A program made the translations under genes and the position numbers. From the NCBI RefSeq assembly GCF_002086285.1, contig NZ_MVHU01000027.1:1-60967 (forward strand): DNA of 60,967 nucleotides, read 5' to 3'. Below, in pieces: positions 60,144-60,967 of this stretch (positions are counted from its first letter, which is position 1; every line of letters begins with the position of its first letter). This DNA comes from Mycolicibacter kumamotonensis. GTDB lineage: Bacteria; Actinomycetota; Actinomycetes; Mycobacteriales; Mycobacteriaceae. The notes below the pieces were generated by a model. That model ran no database searches. It was not told where the DNA came from and saw only the letters and a list, made by a program, of their open reading frames with translations.

Positions 60144-60464
60144 CTACAGTTGGAACTCGGGCAGATGGACGATCAAGCCGTCCCACGCCTCAGAGACCTG
60201 CATCTGGCAGGACAGCCGAGAGGTCGGCTGACGCTCGGGGTTCATCGCGAGCATCTCTTCTTCAACGGCGCCGGAGGAGCCGACCTGATCGGACCACTGC
60301 GGATCGACGACGACGTGGCAGGTCCCGCACGCCGCTTCGCCTCCGCAGTCGCCGTCGATGCCAGGCACTGCATTGTTGGTCGCGACCTGCATGAGTGACT
60401 GGCCTTCCTCGAGAGGCACCTGGTGCTTGTCGCCGTCGTGGGAGACAAAAGTGACAACGGCCAT
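60144..60464 (-). CDS. [2Fe-2S] ferredoxin of the CYP153 system
   Basis: The 106-residue ferredoxin has cluster ligands Cys40, Cys46, Cys49 (GDCGGEAACGTCHVVV) and Cys86 (LSCQM), the adrenodoxin/putidaredoxin pattern. It is the first gene of the unit, 25 nt before CYP153. AAGAGGAG lies just before the ATG at 60462-60464. Confidence 0.93.
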   Translation of the reverse strand: MAVVTFVSHDGDKHQVPLEEGQSLMQVATNNAVPGIDGDCGGEAACGTCHVVVDPQWSDQVGSSGAVEEEMLAMNPERQPTSRLSCQMQVSEAWDGLIVHLPEFQL

Positions 60465-60509
60465 TACCGACTCCTCTTAAGTTGCCCTGAATGTGAATAC
60501 TTGTTAACA

Positions 60510-60523
60510 GGATTGTCCAATCC
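60510..60523. promoter_or_regulatory. Palindrome in the ferredoxin/AraC divergent region
   Basis: GGATTG-TC-CAATCC is a perfect 14-bp palindrome, and the half-site GGATTG recurs at 60562-60567. It lies 46 bp before the ferredoxin start and 64 bp before the regulator start, a good place for control of the alkane operon. Confidence 0.4.
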
Positions 60524-60586
60524 GAGCGCTTCCGCTATGTTTGCGCGGATCAGGAACTTGTGGATTGGGCTCAGGGGGCACGATCG

Positions 60587-60967
60587 GTGAAGTTCAGCAA
60601 CGCCGGTGTGCCTCCGGTCGCGTTCGTGCAAATGCTGGAGAGCCAGGCACTCGACCCGGACGCCGTCGCGCGGCTTCGCACCATCATGGCGCGCGAAGGA
60701 ACCGACGAGGCGACGCTGATTGAGCGGGATGTCCAGGCCCCGTTACGGTGGTTCCGGGAGGTCTACCCCGATCTCGACGTCGACCGGGCAACCCTGCTCG
60801 GCTTCGCGTTCGCCGGACAGGCCCAGTTGACATCCTTCGGCCCGTTGAGCGTCCCGCTGGTCAGCGCAGGCTCGGTAGCCGAGATCGTCGGAGGAATTGT
60901 CAAATCCTGTGGATCGGTGAGTTTCAGGCGACCTCCGTTCCGGCGGGTTGGGCCTCGGTCGGTGCTG
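60587..60967 (+). CDS. AraC-type regulator, N-terminal part, cut by window end
   Basis: 127 codons are visible from GTG 60587. The text VAFVQMLESQALDPDAVARL, PLRWFREVYPDLDVDRATLL and FGPLSVPLVSAGSVAEIV matches the N-terminal ligand domain of AraC regulators with an Arabinose_bd-like fold, as found beside alkane genes. After about residue 102 (position 60893) the text GGIVKSCGSVSFRRPPFRRV no longer looks like the family, so the gene may be interrupted. The DNA-binding domain lies outside the window or is lost. Confidence 0.65.
   Translation, partial: MKFSNAGVPPVAFVQMLESQALDPDAVARLRTIMAREGTDEATLIERDVQAPLRWFREVYPDLDVDRATLLGFAFAGQAQLTSFGPLSVPLVSAGSVAEIVGGIVKSCGSVSFRRPPFRRVGPRSVL

Noticed and set aside
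1..60967. Prophage, integrase, tRNA-linked attachment site or type VII secretion cluster
   Set aside because: Apart from the nested IS elements at the left end I found no integrase, phage structural gene, tRNA or esx/ecc gene; the PPE gene stands alone.

Overview
The window is high-GC chromosomal DNA from a Mycobacterium, probably a non-tuberculous, hydrocarbon-exposed species. Markers are a PPE-SVP protein, an MmpS/MmpL pair, a KasB-type ketoacyl synthase next to a mycolic acid methyltransferase, a full-length isocitrate lyase 2, an NmtR metal sensor, several F420-dependent luciferase-like enzymes and a CYP153 alkane hydroxylase cluster. No rRNA, tRNA or CRISPR was seen.

Region 1 (1-3810) is a nested mobile element. 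A complete IS21-family element (216-2628, istA/istB, 4-bp target duplication AGGG) sits inside the transposase gene of an IS30-family element (about 78-3810), which itself cuts a coding stretch at the window edge. Region 2 (4079-7750) is a leftward run of small oxidoreductase genes, one with a single-base frameshift, controlled by a divergent MarR regulator with a clear palindrome. Region 3 (7771-8845) holds nmtR, a divergent 53-residue peptide with 14 histidines and a perfect operator palindrome between them, then a secreted CBM2 protein. Region 4 (8993-18061) has a GntR regulator with a fatty acid hydroxylase, a nitronate monooxygenase-like enzyme, an F420 enzyme, a KasB-like/methyltransferase pair flanked by two paralogous FKBP isomerases, and a lytic transglycosylase.

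Region 5 (18124-35615) is lipid and steroid metabolism: a KstD-like flavoprotein, an enoyl-CoA hydratase, a TetR-controlled membrane protein/hydrolase pair, mmpS-mmpL behind a CsoR-type palindrome, a PPE protein, a fatty acyl-AMP ligase, icl2, and HD/SDR enzymes. Region 6 (35732-49348) contains an exported protein of three long tandem repeats, two AraC-type regulators, an epimerase, an SGNH hydrolase/acyltransferase pair, a neutral ceramidase, a STAS protein, PAP2, YaaA-like, VanX-like, thiamine-binding and Dtd proteins, and a lipase maturation factor remnant.

Region 7 (49478-60967) starts with a MazEF module whose toxin stops after 21 residues, followed by a decayed junction. From about 50116 to 60464 all genes run leftward: an F420 enzyme, a hotdog thioesterase with no normal start codon, a transglutaminase-like protein translationally coupled to a BtrH-type cysteine acyltransferase/peptidase, and a six-gene alkane oxidation operon (ferredoxin, CYP153, ferredoxin reductase, SCP2, acyl-CoA ligase, alcohol dehydrogenase) with a divergent AraC-type regulator cut by the window end.

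The best candidates for undescribed biology are the NmtR-controlled histidine-rich peptide, the BtrH/transglutaminase pair, and the CsoR-type box in front of mmpS-mmpL. Family names rest on reading the sequences by eye; no database search was run.
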